Both the position numbers and the translations under genes were made by a program. From the NCBI GenBank assembly GCA_025786725.1, contig JAHLTZ010000008.1, forward strand, positions 682,001 through 746,000: a DNA stretch of 64,000 nt. The letters are read 5' to 3'. The notes under the pieces are model-generated. The model did not search any database. It saw only the letters and a program-made list of their open reading frames with translations, and had not been told where the DNA came from. Positions 13,141 to 26,800 of the stretch are shown here, in pieces; positions within the stretch are counted from its first letter, which is position 1; every line of letters begins with the position of its first letter. This stretch comes from Syncephalis fuscata (taxonomy: Eukaryota > Zoopagomycota > Zoopagomycetes > Zoopagales > Piptocephalidaceae).

Positions 13141-15449
13141 TTCGGTATTAATAAAAATTACCTATTTTTCTAATCGGTTTGATCAAATCCACATTGACTG
13201 AGCTACTTTCCATTTATATTAAATGCATAATATTGCGTGTTTATTAGCACTGATTGGATGGATCGGAGATATTAGCCATGCTTCCCAATGGACACAATCA
13301 CACAAAAGAGGAAGAGAGCAAAACAGAAAAAATATACGAATTGAATAAAATAGTGTGTATACAGAAAGAACAAGAACCACAATAGCCATCATCATAGTTG
13401 CAAGTGTAGCAAACGGCTATTTAAGCGTGAAACTGTGTCAGTGTGATATTCTATCCATGTCAAAGATTAGCGTGTAGCAAGCGCGCCTGTTTCTTATCCA
13501 TTTGGTCATTTTGCCGTCTTTCCTTTTACTTGCTGCTACACTTGTACACCTCCGTCTTTTTTAATTTCTCGGTTTTATTATCGCCGGTTTCTCATCTGCA
13601 CTAAGAGTAACAGTCATCACAGCGTAGCTGTTATACCTTTTAGACGGAGTAAACGGACACGCACACTCAACTTGTCAGATACACATTAGTGTTGGCATTG
13701 TTTGTACTGGTAAGTGGTGTCTAGTCTAGTCATTTGGCTGTATGGTTGGCGTTTAATGCATGAATACGCGATTATTGATACCGGTCTATTGACCTGCCAT
13801 TAGTCAATGTACGGCTATTTGCTACTTTGTATTTCTATGTTGACGACACGCGTATATGTTGAATTGAACTAAACTTGTAATCATTATTTTCACGATGTAT
13901 AGTGATAAATTGAGTAGAATGACCCTAGTTGCTACTACACTTGCTATTCCTACTATGATTACTTTTGATGTTATTCTTAATCTGTATTTGATAGAGTGAA
14001 GGCATGGCCTCTTCTATAGCCGGTAGAAGGGCAGGACTGCTCTTTCCATTTAACAGATGCGATTAAATGAATGCATAGGATAGGAGCAAATAGGCGGTTT
14101 TTAAAATACTTTTCCGTGCCCATACTATCTTTGTAGGATGATATCATCGTTGTCATTATCACAATATACTTAATAATCGCTATTAATGTTATTGTTATTG
14201 TTTTTATGAACAATATAAGCTTTAATTGATTGATCATAATATTGCTACGTTATTATTAATGTCATTTATTGTGTATCATATTTATACATTGAATTCAAAC
14301 TTATTTAGTTATCAAACATACACACACACATCATTAACACCCACGTTGATTTTTCTTTTTTCTGTTTGACACACACACACACAATTTTATCACCGCCACT
14401 TATTACACTGTTGCCATTACCATTAACATATTATTTTTACCGCATTCATCTTTGTTGTTTCAGCTCAAGTAGTGTACTTGTTACTGTGGAGGTTACTTAC
14501 CGTGTCAAGTATTCTTTACATTGTTTCTCGGTTATTCTTCGACCACTGTCGTCATTGACCGTTTATCACGTGGCAGCGAGTGGCAGAGGTGACAATAACA
14601 AGTTTAACGGTTTGCTTTTCTTCTTTTTAAAAAACAAAGGCAAACCTTTTTCAAATACATACTAGTCATTACCTTGCTCGCTACTTTGTCTATCTATATA
14701 TTTATTCATCTATATTAGGCGTCAGGTAAGCATTTGTTTAAACTGAGTCGGCCGCCAGCTATCGACCGGATATAACCTAGTTAGTATATGCATATAGTTA
14801 ATAATAGCCTATTAACAAAAGCCAGTCGTAGAAGCTTTTTAATTTTGCAACGGTCACAATAGTAAAAGCAGCTATTATAACAGTTGCAAATATTAGAAAG
14901 CTTTTACGACTAGCTTTTGCCAATAGGCTATTCTTATCTATACGTATATAATGGTTGGGCCACAACCGGTCGATAACTGTGTTTAGCGTGTTTTAGTATT
15001 TATGACTGCATGCAGTATTTGCTGCCGGGGAAATCCGGGCTATATGCATGGTAGTTTAATGTTAGTCATGCGCAGATAACGATAGCATTTATCCGATACA
15101 TTAAATGTGAAGTCAATATAGAGCATGCTCTACTATTGCCAATTACTAGTGTTGAGTCATCGGCTATTGTCAATGTAAAGTGACACTAAAAACTAGCAGT
15201 ATTCATTGAGTGACGCACAGAAGAATATATGCGCATAATAGGTGACGCATCTTACTTTGTCAAGTAACTGTATCATTGTCTAGTTTATCTATTGAATTGT
15301 GCAATTATTACCATACAGTTTATTAGCCTATAGTTACAATCCAATTACTAATTAATGACTGTTTTATTATAGAGTTGGACTAGAACTGCTATAGCATTTT
15401 CCATCTATATATTTTGAACGCAGTCTGACCGGGGCTAAACGCATGAAGC
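13141..15449. other. Intergenic region, 2.3 kb, with a foldback repeat
   Basis: No gene was recognised. The ORFs near 13977-14237 and 14366-14665 have no coding character. A candidate splice donor (gtaagt) occurs near 13710 and could belong to a 5' UTR intron of the downstream gene. The foldback at 14757-14978 is described separately. An overlapping out-of-frame ATG at 15443 precedes the next gene's start at 15450. Confidence 0.5.
14757..14978. repeat. Imperfect foldback (inverted repeat), about 222 bp
   Basis: The left arm (core 14803-14851, aatagcctatt...gcaac) and the right arm (core 14883-14932, gttgc...aataggctatt) are reverse complements over about 49 bp with a few mismatches, separated by a 31-bp loop. 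Similarity continues outward more weakly to agctatcgaccgg at 14757 and ccggtcgataact ending at 14978. It would fold into one long hairpin. It could be a MITE-like element or a hairpin-RNA locus; no transposase or target-site duplication was identified. Confidence 0.8.
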
Positions 15450-18400
15450 ATGGAGCAAGTGGCCGCGCCCACATTTGGCGCACACATGGATCATGGAGAA
15501 TTCCATACAACAACCGCTGCTACAACCACCAAACCAACAACAAATGCAACACGGCGATCGCCAATTCGTTTAAATAATGGCGATAGTTTAACAAATATAC
15601 ACTCTACCGAACAGATGGATCATGACAATGCTACACGGCCTACACTGACCCGTGTACGTCGACCTACTGAACGGGCACTGGCCAGTTATAGCAGTGTAAA
15701 TCAGCATAGTACTAACGAGGCTAAACATGTCACACAAGGATCAGCCAATATGGCTATTAAAAGTGCCGTTACCGCCAATACACCAACATCGTTATCGTCG
15801 TCACCGTCGTTATCGTCACCGTCGTTTGCATCGCCGATAGTTTCTAATGAACAGACATCTGGTTCTACACAGTCTAGTAGAATAAAGCCTACGACCAATC
15901 ATGCTTTGGCAATTGCGTCTTCTTCAACGCCCGTTTCTACCTGGACACCCGAACCATTACCTCCTATTCCAGCTGATGCTTCTAGTCATGTTCAATTTGA
16001 CTTTTCTGCCATGCATCCGGATGATGCACGCGATAAAGTGTTTGTGGCGATTATTAGAGCACTTGTGCAATTGGGCAATCGACCAAGTTCACCGAAAGAA
16101 CTAGCCAGTGCTATTATGCGATTTCATTTTGCTGTATTAGGGTGAGTAATTAGAATATACATGTTATAATAGTATTAACAATATTAATGCTATTATAGTG
16201 GATCGACACCTTATGCTACAGTATCATCGCGTATTTCACAGCATTTTAACGAGTCGCTGAGGCACGTCCACCACGATCACCAGTACTTGGTAAACATGTT
16301 GATGAACGCATTCACGTAAAATCCATTACTATCTAGCTGGTGTTGGCCAATTACCTATTATGTCACCACTATCAGCCGGTACATCCGATATGTCAGAGGC
16401 CGGCACTCCTGTACTATCTGGTATGATAGATGGCTGTTATGATGATGTGGCATCAACAGCAGATCGTTCTACAACAGCCGATATAGATGATACTATGGAA
16501 CTATCCTCATCGTATACACAATCGTGCAATTCAGTTCGTAAACGGCCACGGTCACGTACAAGTGTTCAACAGCAACGCCCAATCGCTCAGAAACGACCAC
16601 GTAGACCCTCAGTATCCGCTATCTTTCTTAATAACTCTGGCACCGCCGTTCCAGGTCGTCCTGATGAAATGCCACGTTGGCGACGAGCTGCCTTTTGTCT
16701 TAGTGATGGCGATGACGGTGATAATGACGATGACGATGACGACGATGACGACGAGGAAGATAACGACGACAATGTTATTCATAACGGATTAAAACAACAT
16801 TATGAACAACAAATCCATCAGATAAATACAACACACGTGTTTAATGATATCAGCGTAAAAATAGCACCAATCATGGTCATGCATCATCAACTCAATTTAA
16901 AAATCGACCCAAAAATCAACGTCGACATCAATCATTATCACAGTTTGCATTTGACGATGAAGAAACAATGCACTCTTTAAAATTAGGCAATGGACAGATT
17001 CGCCGTTCAGCCAGTGTTTCAATCAGCTCTAATCATTCTCTAGTGGATCCAGTACTTACTCGACCACTCGATGCACTGTCCGTCTTACCGGCAACACTTA
17101 TAGTATGGAACGTAAATCTAGTAGAAGTAATAATGGCCCGTCCATTAATCGACCATTACGGCGTGTACACGATGACGAAGAAGATGAAGATGAAGAACAT
17201 GAAATTAGTATGGTAATCGATGATGACGATGAACTAGACGACGAAGACGACGAAGAGGCAGAGATTAGTGATTATGCTGATGACATGATGAATGGTCTAC
17301 TTGAAATGGATGATATGGAACCAGTTGAAATTGAAGACATTTCATCTTGTGCCACGACTGTTCCTTTACCGATTTGTGGTAAATTTGATACTGTAAAATC
17401 AATCAATGTACCCGCTTCACCAAGTGATCAATTAATGGCACAACAAGCATTACACACACATCATTTAGCACAACCATCCGCACATTTACACCATACACAT
17501 ATTCATTCTCAACAGCAGTCATATCGGTCAAGACGTCGTTCATCTTTAGCCATTTTGGGTGGACAAGGCTCTCCGTCATTTAGTAGTCTAGTGGATGCAC
17601 TGTCACGGGCTAGTGGTGAAGCGCGTGGATCGTCCAGTGTATCATCTCTATTTGGTGATGAACTAATCATGTCATCGCGTGATTTAAATGGTGCATTATT
17701 TAGTAGTGGCATTCCACCGGTAGTGCCACCACCACCATCGCCTATTGCGTTTGACACGGCATCGATACCATTAACAGATTTAAGAGATCCAGAATCAATG
17801 TCTGCCATTGAATTAGATCGATTATTTGGTGGCAGTAATGGTAGTTTAAATGCATCGTCATTCAAAACTGGTTTATCTTTAATAGATAATGATACGCCCA
17901 ACACTGTTAGTACTAAAAATGATGAACAGGATGACGATGTGAAGATGGAATCAGTATCGACAGTCAAAGCAATAGTAACGAAAGATAGTCAACAGGTTGA
18001 ACTCGTAGATACAGCTGCTCTATCAACAGCATCAATTACTAAAGGTGGATGTAATTCTAGTGGAGTACAGGGATGCATCAACGAGTTTAATGCAAAAACT
18101 AGATACGCCGCCAACATCGCCAAAACTATTTGTAAAACGTGTTCCTTCAACGACAAATACTGGCACAAATTCAACAACTAGTTCTATTGCCCATCGAACA
18201 ATACATCCAAAGTCATCTGGGCCTATATTACCTGGAGCATTAACGTCCATGCCTATGGTACTTACTGGGCCACCATTAGTAGTACCGGCACCACGTCGTT
18301 CTATTTCATCTACTGTGTCAAGTACTACGACCACAATGACGACTGCCACCACTATGGCTACAACATCCACAACTGGTTTTGATAATGTACAAGACAAGCA

Positions 18401-20404
18401 CGCTACTGGTATGCCACCACTTCGTACAACAGCCATGCGATTACCGGCACCACTAACACGTCCTCGACCACAATTAGTACGTGATTTAACACGCGGCCTA
18501 CCTTCTAGTATAAAACGTACCATTGGCAATAATAAAGAACCGATTAATTTGTCAGCTATAAAGAGTCCACCAACACCACAACAACAGCATACTACGAAAA
18601 CAGCAATGCATCGTAGAGGATCAAGAGATATACATGCTAATGCAGCCATTTATCCCGGTAGAACCACCATTACCGATCCAATGGACACATCTCATGCCAA
18701 AGAGGAAACAGCCACTACAACCCATCCATATGGCATCGATCCATCTATACCAATTATTCCAACATCGCGACCTACATCACCCGTAATTGTTATCATGGCC
18801 ATTGAAGGTTCACCCTTCTACGTAACAACACTAGGGCCGGCACAAGGCTTTTCACGCGACTTTCGTATGATGCGCCGTGTTGATACTGGATACGTTAATG
18901 CTAGTGCCTTGCTTGAAGCAGGTGGCATTGAAACAGAATCAGAACGTAGTATCATCCTTAGTTTAGAGATTGGACGGATGCGTGTCCCTCAACGAGAAAG
19001 TGAATTGTTTGGCACATGGATTCCGCTGGGTCGGGCTCGTGCTTTGGCGGCCACTTGTTCATTACAAAACCGATTGGGCCCATTTCTTAACGATAATCTG
19101 GCCACCTATTTCCCGTCACCATTACCGACAGAAGAGATTGAAACGCTGTGTGAGACGGCCATTACCAGCAATAACAACGCTGCAAGTAATACAAACACGC
19201 ATGTTTCCGATACAGCCACCACTGGTGCAACAACAGATGCAACAAGTAAAGAGTCGTCATTGCCTGCAGTTACTCAGGTGTTGGCTCAAACGCTCTCACA
19301 CCGTCTAGCATCATTAGGATTGGACAATAACAACGTGTCAATATCACCTTCAGACAGCGATCAGCTTAGTCAACCAGATGTTGATATGAGCGACACTAAT
19401 GAAAGTGCCATGATCAAGAAATGGATACAAAGTCATCGTTGAATAAAGGCGATATAACTTTAATGGATACAACAGTGTCCTCGGCCACAGGCACTGGATC
19501 CACAGCATTGCCAGCCGTTTCGTCGCCCCTATCGATAGACACGCTATCGACGGCCATGTCAACAACTACAGCCGCCCCGCCTATTTCGACTTTTCTACTT
19601 TCCCGAACTGTTCAACAGCGAAGTAGTAGTAGTCACGGCAGTAAGGCCACTTGGCTACCTGCTCGGTCAATGTCGACGGATGGACCAAATTGGGTCCCGT
19701 GGACGCGCAATATATCGCCTTTTCCCTTTATGGTAGTACACAAAGGCTACCACTGAAGCATCAGGGGAAAAGCCCCATGTTAGGTGGCGGTGATCATAGT
19801 GAAATGACCCGAATTGCTCTAGGTGGCTTGAGTTTAGGTGGTGGCAGCTCAATGCTGTCTACTACAATTACAGGAACATCGGCCGGATCAACGACTAGTA
19901 CAGATGGTAAATTGATATCTAATGCATCAAGTCTTTCAATACGTCGATTGCAACAAAAAACACCTGTTAATTCGTCGATGGTAGGCACAGTAACCGGATC
20001 AACCGCTTCACCATTAGTATCGACGAGTAAATCAAGGCCAGGACAGCATAAAACATCAACGGTCACCGCATCTACTAATGCTGCATTGGCAACATCTTTC
20101 AATAATGCATCGCCGAAACGACCACGATCCCGTAAAGAGGAGGTGTCACCCCGTCCATTGAATACACCAAACAGTAAGTGTTGGTCTATTTAGTGACATG
20201 ATTACAATGTTAATTACTTGTTTTATTATAGATACTACAGTGACTGCCACCACCACTATAGGCAAGCAGCATGGCAATGCTGTCTCTATTCCGGTTGAAA
20301 CTACCGCCGATCATATTCGAGTTACATTGAATAAAACAATGGAAGATGAAGAAGATGAAGAGTTGGATGTAGGCGGCGAAGATGAAGAAGATGATCTTCG
20401 ATAG
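15450..20404 (+). CDS. GDS1-type winged-helix protein with C-terminal KilA-N/APSES-like domain
   Basis: Probable large nuclear DNA-binding protein. Two clean introns: 16142-16198 and 20174-20231. The winged-helix block starts in exon 1 (KVFVAIIRALVQLGNRPSSP, then AIMRFHFAVLG) and continues in exon 2 (TPYATVSSRISQHF, EARPPRSPVLGKHVDERIHV, YYLAG), a good match to the fungal GDS1 winged-helix family. A basic KRPRSR and KRPRRPS region (likely NLS) and acidic Asp runs follow. At about 18790-19120 a second domain shows TGYVNASALLEAGGIE, FGTWIPLGRARALA and SLQNRLGPFL, resembling the KilA-N/APSES fold. The C-terminus is acidic. The frame breaks at about 16256, 16328, 16830, 17095, 18060, 19418 and 19645; all are -1 except 18060 (+1). 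Two lie inside the winged helix, where both flanks match the family. Confidence 0.75.
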
Positions 20405-21245
20405 ATTCTATATTATTACTACGACTATGATTATTATGCTTATTCTTATGAATGACTGTATCAACAAACCATTTCTATTAACAACATCTTATTAACATCC
20501 TCCTATCACCATCCTTATACTTCTCGTCATTAATATGGCGTGTATTTGCTCGTTTATGCGTTTAATTGCTTTTTACACTATTATTATTCATAGTCGCTTC
20601 TAGTAACACTCTTATCACTACTTGTTTATTCGTTTTGTTCTTCTTTCTATTTGTTTTATTATTCATATAAGATCACATGGTCATTGCCGTCTGTAGCTTG
20701 TTTAACAACAATAATAAATGTTAAAAATAATATATTATATCGCTAAACGTTGTACTATTAATTACTTGTTTCAGAAGTGTACAAATAAGGCTGTAGTTTG
20801 TACATTCAAACATTGCGATATCCTTGTTATCTACAATTTGTATTTTGTAAGTTGCTATAATTGAGAGAGCAATTTGTTGTTATGCTGATTACCAACCGTC
20901 GACTCGTACGCACCGTTGTTTGATATGACCCGCTTGTTTCAATGTGTTTGTATAAGCACGGATAAAAGAATAGTCGGCAGTAACTGTATTACAAAAAATA
21001 GGCCTTAACGAGGAGTAACACAATAGGCCAATCTTGGCTTTTCTTTAAATTTTGACACACAAAAATATTAGCTATGACGATTGAGTATAAATATTGGTGT
21101 CTATATCGGCTGTATTGTCCATATACAAGTACCACTTTCACTCGCACTCATTTCTTATTCCTACTATCTATCATTGTGCTGGACACTTGATAATTCAACG
21201 TTAATTACTGGCTACGTAACGTTCTTTGATTTATTATCTAGCAAT
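20405..21245. other. Intergenic, about 0.84 kb
   Basis: AT-rich DNA between the stop of the GDS1-type gene and the secreted repeat protein. No gene or structured RNA was recognised. Confidence 0.55.
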
Positions 21246-22016
21246 ATGTATCGCAATACTGAAGCATTGGGTTTATTGTCGCTGGCAATGTTAGCCGTTG
21301 TATTAACAACAACAACAACTAGCGTTGAGGCAGCACCAGTAGTTATAGGTGGTGTTTCGGCTAATGGCAAGCCTGATGCCATTAATACTCGGTTCAGAGG
21401 TGGTATCAATCGTGGTGGTAGCGCTATTGCCAGTGGCAGTGACGATATTGATTGGTACAACCCATATTGGATCTATGGTGGTGGCAATGGTGGCGGTGGT
21501 AATGATGATGATGACGACGGTAATAGCTATTGGACACAGCCAAAACCTCCACCAAAGCTTTTTCGACCCTTCCACCCACCAGTTGTAGCAGCAGTTCAGC
21601 TACCTGGTAAGGAATTTCCCATAGGCGGCAATTTCTTTAATTTCCCAACTAAAGTTGAGACAATAAAGCGTGCAAACACTGATTCAAATAAGTCTGTAAA
21701 AACTGAGCCAAAAACAGCAGATCAACCAAAGTCAACAGATGAACCAAAGCCAAATGATCTATCAAAGTCAACAGATGAACCAAAGCCAAATGATCTACCA
21801 AAGTCAACAGATGAACCAAAGCCAAAAAACCAACCAAAGACAGCAGATCAACCAAAGTCAAAAAATCAACCAAAGTCAAAAAATCAACCAAAGTCAAAAG
21901 TTGATTCAAAGCCGAAAGCAACTGGACCTGTAGAGCAAGATCAACAAAAAGCACAGGATAAAAAGTCTGTACCGCCTACAAAAAAGACACAAAAGAATGA
22001 ACCTGATACAAAATAA
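21246..22016 (+). CDS. Secreted Lys/Pro-rich repeat protein
   Basis: The frame is open from 21081, but the better start is ATG 21246, which begins a signal peptide (MYRNTEALGLLSLAMLAVVL, then a Thr run and SVEAAP as a probable cleavage region). The mature part has a Gly/Asn/Asp-rich stretch with WYNPYWIYGGG, a proline-rich segment, and from about 21711 to 21905 a tandem repeat built on PKSTDEPKPNDL (36-bp unit), degrading into KNQPKS and TADQPKS. It ends with a basic KKTQKNEPDTK. No catalytic domain is seen. The composition suits an extracellular or cell-wall protein; this is inference. The repeat copies are close enough in DNA sequence for slippage or unequal exchange. It is a single exon with no frame break. 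Confidence 0.7.
   Translation: MYRNTEALGLLSLAMLAVVLTTTTTSVEAAPVVIGGVSANGKPDAINTRFRGGINRGGSAIASGSDDIDWYNPYWIYGGGNGGGGNDDDDDGNSYWTQPKPPPKLFRPFHPPVVAAVQLPGKEFPIGGNFFNFPTKVETIKRANTDSNKSVKTEPKTADQPKSTDEPKPNDLSKSTDEPKPNDLPKSTDEPKPKNQPKTADQPKSKNQPKSKNQPKSKVDSKPKATGPVEQDQQKAQDKKSVPPTKKTQKNEPDTK
21711..21905 (+). repeat. Coding tandem repeat, 36-bp unit
   Basis: The unit encodes PKSTDEPKPNDL. About three near-complete copies are followed by shorter derivatives (PKTADQ, PKSKNQ). All are in frame within the secreted protein gene. Confidence 0.85.
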
Positions 22017-23822
22017 TTAACATCTTGATTCATCGTATATCTGTGTTTTATGCTTTAATAAAGTTTCAAATAATGCTTTCAATTAATTACTGCTTTAATA
22101 CAAATATATCAAGTTAACAAATTACCATTTATTATTAAAATCAATCAGTATAGTAAATAGCATTTAAATATTACACTAATTTATTTAGTATTAATCTACA
22201 AATTACTACATTTCCTATTGCTATTCTTTATGAATTAATACAATTAACTAAATAATCTTATAATCTATAATAACGATGCAGAAGAAATATAAATATGGTT
22301 TATTCCTATTTATTGTAATGTACAAGATTGTGCCTAGATGCCACTAAATTTGGATTGTTTATATATTTTCTCTTTTACTATTAATACACGGTAAAAAATA
22401 CTCCGTCTAAATTAGTAACTGCTAAGCAAGTACCATGCTAAGATTGCCTAGTTTATTTCCCCGCCCGTGCACGTATACACACATTATAGTATACAGCCTA
22501 AACTCCGCTATAACTATACTATTATCAATCTACAACATCAATAGATAAATAGCTATTACTTGGCGTAAATCATTGTCCTGCCTTACTCTATTTACCAAGC
22601 CGTGTATAAATGGCCTTTAAACAAACTAGTTTATTAGCTCGGCAATTTCATACTTTTTTTACACCCAATTATGACTTGGCCGTATTTCATCCACATTATT
22701 AACACACTCAGCACACTCAGACGCCCACTCAAACACCTACACACACACACACACACACACTCAGACACACCATAATAATAATATATTAATGGTCGGTAAG
22801 TAAGGCGGTGCTATAAATGAACAAGTAGCCATAAGCATTCTTTCGTTTCATTCTATTCTTACTTGCCAGTTCTATTCACTGTCACTGCTATCTTTTGCTT
22901 TACAAGGATCATTGTTATAAAGAATGATCAACTGTTTCTAATTCCACTCAAATACGGATGCTATGCGTTTCATCAAGACTTGTATGCTCACAAAGTTGTT
23001 CTAGTTCTAAAACGCACGGATTCTTTGCATCAATAGGCTTCTCTTGCGTATAATCAACCAACCAACCACCACATCTTTTACAGCAACAGCTACTTATTCA
23101 TATTTGTCAAGTTTAGCGATTTTGGTAAGTCTTTTTAATAGTAAATAGGGTGGATTGTTTGTATACATATACATGTATGTATGAGATAGATATCATAGAT
23201 TGAATACTATATAGCTATTAGAATAGATAGACTAGAGCAACGACATACATAGTATAGATTGTCTTGTATAGATGGTAGATTACGTCTATATCTATAGCGT
23301 CTATCTATTATAGTAGCAATACAACGCTCTACTATGACTCTAGTTGTCTACTGGTAGATACAGACTGCCATACACACTTGTATTGTAAAGTACTATACTA
23401 TACGGTGGGCTGCACGTGCTTCCATCACATGTTGAGGATTAGTATGTGTACAAGCCATGCGATATAATGTCCGCATTTTCCGGTTTACTATGAATACAGC
23501 GTCACTACAAGTATACTGTCAACGATGCTTGCGCGTTCAATCTCTTTCTTTCTTTCTTTCTTTCGTCTGTTCTCTATTTGTTTGCGTGTTTCATTCTATT
23601 ACTCTGTAGTGCATTATCGTGCTTTATTATAGTCATAGCGGTGTTTCAATATTGACTCCATTTGTATTTCGTGTTCTATATCTCACTCATTCACACTTTA
23701 TATATATATATATGTATATATGTACAATCACGCATATTGTCATCAAAATAGCATTAATAGCTTACTAACAACATTATTTGTATATTTACTTTTTTATTAT
23801 TACTGCAAATTATGTTATAATA
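22017..23822. other. Intergenic region, 1.8 kb, with microsatellites
   Basis: AT-rich region with (AC)n at 22739-22761, a CTTT tract at about 23543-23565 and a TA run at about 23698-23712. A strong splice-donor-like tttggtaagt at about 23121-23130 may mark a 5' UTR exon of the downstream gene. No coding sequence was recognised. Confidence 0.5.
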
Positions 23823-26800
23823 ATGGCCACAACTAATATTACCGATTTGGACTTTTTTTCTTTATCGCCGGTATTGGATCTTTGTTTGGATTTCAATTTG
23901 GAAACAACTAATACAACTAGATCGTCTGTTACTCTTTCATCAATATTTACGACCACTTCTGACGGACTACTTGCTCCGCCTGATTATTATACATCATCTG
24001 CGTGCAGTAGTCTACCTTCAAATTCCGACGCCAATAGCGATCTAGAATTACTGAGTGACCAAACAAGCGATATTGACTTTTGTTTTTCCTGGCTACCACT
24101 TTATTATCCACAGCGCAAACGCCCTCACCACCTTCAAATCGTCGTCCACGCTCGTTGCCATTACAACCGATTGCTGGTAGCATTTGGCATTACAAAACAA
24201 TTGCATCTTCTTCGGCTTCGTTGATAGCGACCAAATACACAGCAGACTACGTATCAGTGGATATGTCGCAGCCTACGGGCTCATCAGGAGCAGATGCTCC
24301 ACGTAGACTGTTTGACGATGAAAGTATTATGGCCATGTTAGAAGGTTTATCGGGGGATGTAAATCTAGATGGATTTTTAAGTCTGGATTCATCCAAGAAC
24401 AATAACAACAATAACACGAATAGTGCAAGGGCTGGTTTATCGACTAATAGCGGCCAATCTACTATAGGCACTTTATCTAATTCGCTCAATCCAAAACAAC
24501 AACAGCTATTCACCACCCCAGTCACACCAGTTGTTCAAACTGAACAACGACGACGACCCAGTACTACTAGTCAAACACGAGATGGACGTGTTCTATCTAC
24601 AGCACTTGTCTTTCAAGGCGATCCAATGGATGAAGAGGATTTACGGCGGTGTAATTCACGACGACGTGCACATCTCCAAAAGCGTAATTTAGATCATCAA
24701 GCAATAATTGATGATGAACCAAATCAACCTATTGATGCCAACTTTTTTGCCGAATTTCCTGATGAAGTTGATGAAGAAGCGACAGAAAATACAGAACATC
24801 AAAAACTACAAGATTTACGATCTATACTTATGCAAACAATAGGTGGTCAACCGGGTGTTGGTGACAGTAGCGGGCCTACATTGCCATTTCCCGGCGAAAG
24901 TATTTCTACTGCACGTTCCGTCCCAGTCAATCCAGTACAGCAAAAGAGAACGCGTTCAGCAATGGCCAATCCACCACCTGCTGCAGTTGCAGATAATCTA
25001 ACTGCCTCTCTAGCTAGAGCTGCATCAGTTGATACTTCGAATAAGCAGATGCAAAAGGATAATTATAGCGATTCAGTTAATTACTATGACACTACGCTAG
25101 ATCAACAACAGGATTTAGATTATGCACGTACAGATGATGAAACAGATAATCTAAGAGCTATGATTGCAGCATTAGAGGCAGCGGGCCAAGATCCAGAAAA
25201 GATTGCTCGACAAGTTCATATATTTCAAATTATTCAAGGCAATATGGCACATAGTACCCAGCCACCATTACGTCGTTTAAATGCCAAAGAAATCCTTCGA
25301 CAAGGTATTTCTGCCCCTCGTTATATTATCGGATCAGCCCAGGTTGAAGTGCAATCATTACGGCGACCATTAATCGACCCAAATGCACTACCTAGTGAGG
25401 ATCCATCTGCTACTGGTCGTCTAGATCCAGTCCATGAAGATCCAGACGCTGCTAATGGTGTTCGTAATGGAAATGATTCATTGCGTAGACAGTTTAAAAC
25501 TATTGGTAAAAAGATTAAAAATACAGTGGGCAAAAAACCAATAATGATGGCCGACTTATGCCACACCTATCGTTGGAACAGCATCAAGAATATATTATGC
25601 GACAACAACAGCTTCATGAACAATTAGTTAATCAAATGAAACAGGCCGCCTTAGTTATTAACGGTGTTTTAGGCGAGTCAGCTACGAATAACAATGGTTC
25701 ACGTATGGCAGTAGGTGCCAGTAGTGCCAATACTGATTTTATGCAACAGCGTTCATTAGCACCTATTGGTGTACCGCAGTCAATGCCACTTAGTGATGCT
25801 TCTTCACAGCGCTCAGGTCGTAGTGCCAATAGTGGTAATAGTAATAGCGATAATCGATATATAGAGATGGCCATGAATGCCGATAATATTCCTTTGATAG
25901 GACAGGATGATGCAAATGACGATGAAAATATTCTATTACAGCAGCAACAACATTTACTTATGCAACAACAGCAGTTACAGCAACAACATCAGTATTTGCA
26001 ACAACAGCTGTTTTTATTACAACAACGTCAAGAAGAAGCTCAGGTAGAAGAAGATCAAAATGAATTATCTTCACAGTTAACGGTCAATCAAGTTAAGCCG
26101 CGTAACCAATTGCCAACACATACACGAAATACATCGACAAGTAGAATGCGATCCGAATTTATTAATGATCCACAGCGTGCGTCAGCAACTTCAATATCTG
26201 CTTTATTGCCACCTGATCTAGCTACAATGATGGTAGGCCATCAAAAAACAGCAGCCAATTTCTATAGTAATGGCAGCGGTGCTGCTTCTTCGGTGGATTC
26301 ACTTGTAGCACAAATTAATGCTGCATTAGAACCAGCACAGTTGAATACTAAACGTACAACAACAGCTAATGGTTCCAATGTGGCTGTTTCTAGTACTCTA
26401 CGTGGTGAAATTAGAACAGATACTGCTTCACCACGGCCAATTGCAAATGACGCACCTACTGTAGTAGTTTCATCGACCACATCCAATTCGGCTGAAGCTA
26501 TTCCGCCACCACCAGGCCATCGACCACCCCCTGCACCGCCTGAGACTAATAAGAGCAGTACTGCCGCAGCTAAAAGTCCAATCCTATCACATAGTACAAT
26601 AACTACAACAGTAGCTGGATCATATCAAACCAGTACTTCACCAAGTGCATCATCAAAAGCAGTCAGCCAAAATGAATTATTATCCACATCTCCTGTCCAA
26701 ACAGCCTCACCAAATACTAGTCCAATGGCTTCAAAATCGGCCTATCGACAATCACAACGCTTTTCACGTTTGATGATGCCTCAAACACCTATTGTAGAGG

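Noticed and set aside
13977-14665. ORFs as possible small genes
   Set aside because: Low-complexity hydrophobic text and no support; they are in promoter-side AT-rich DNA.
16587-16772. Poly-Ser minus-strand ORF
   Set aside because: It is the antisense of the Asp run in the GDS1-type gene.
21649-21954. Leu/Val-rich minus-strand ORF with apparent repeats
   Set aside because: It is the antisense of the Lys/Pro repeat in the secreted protein.
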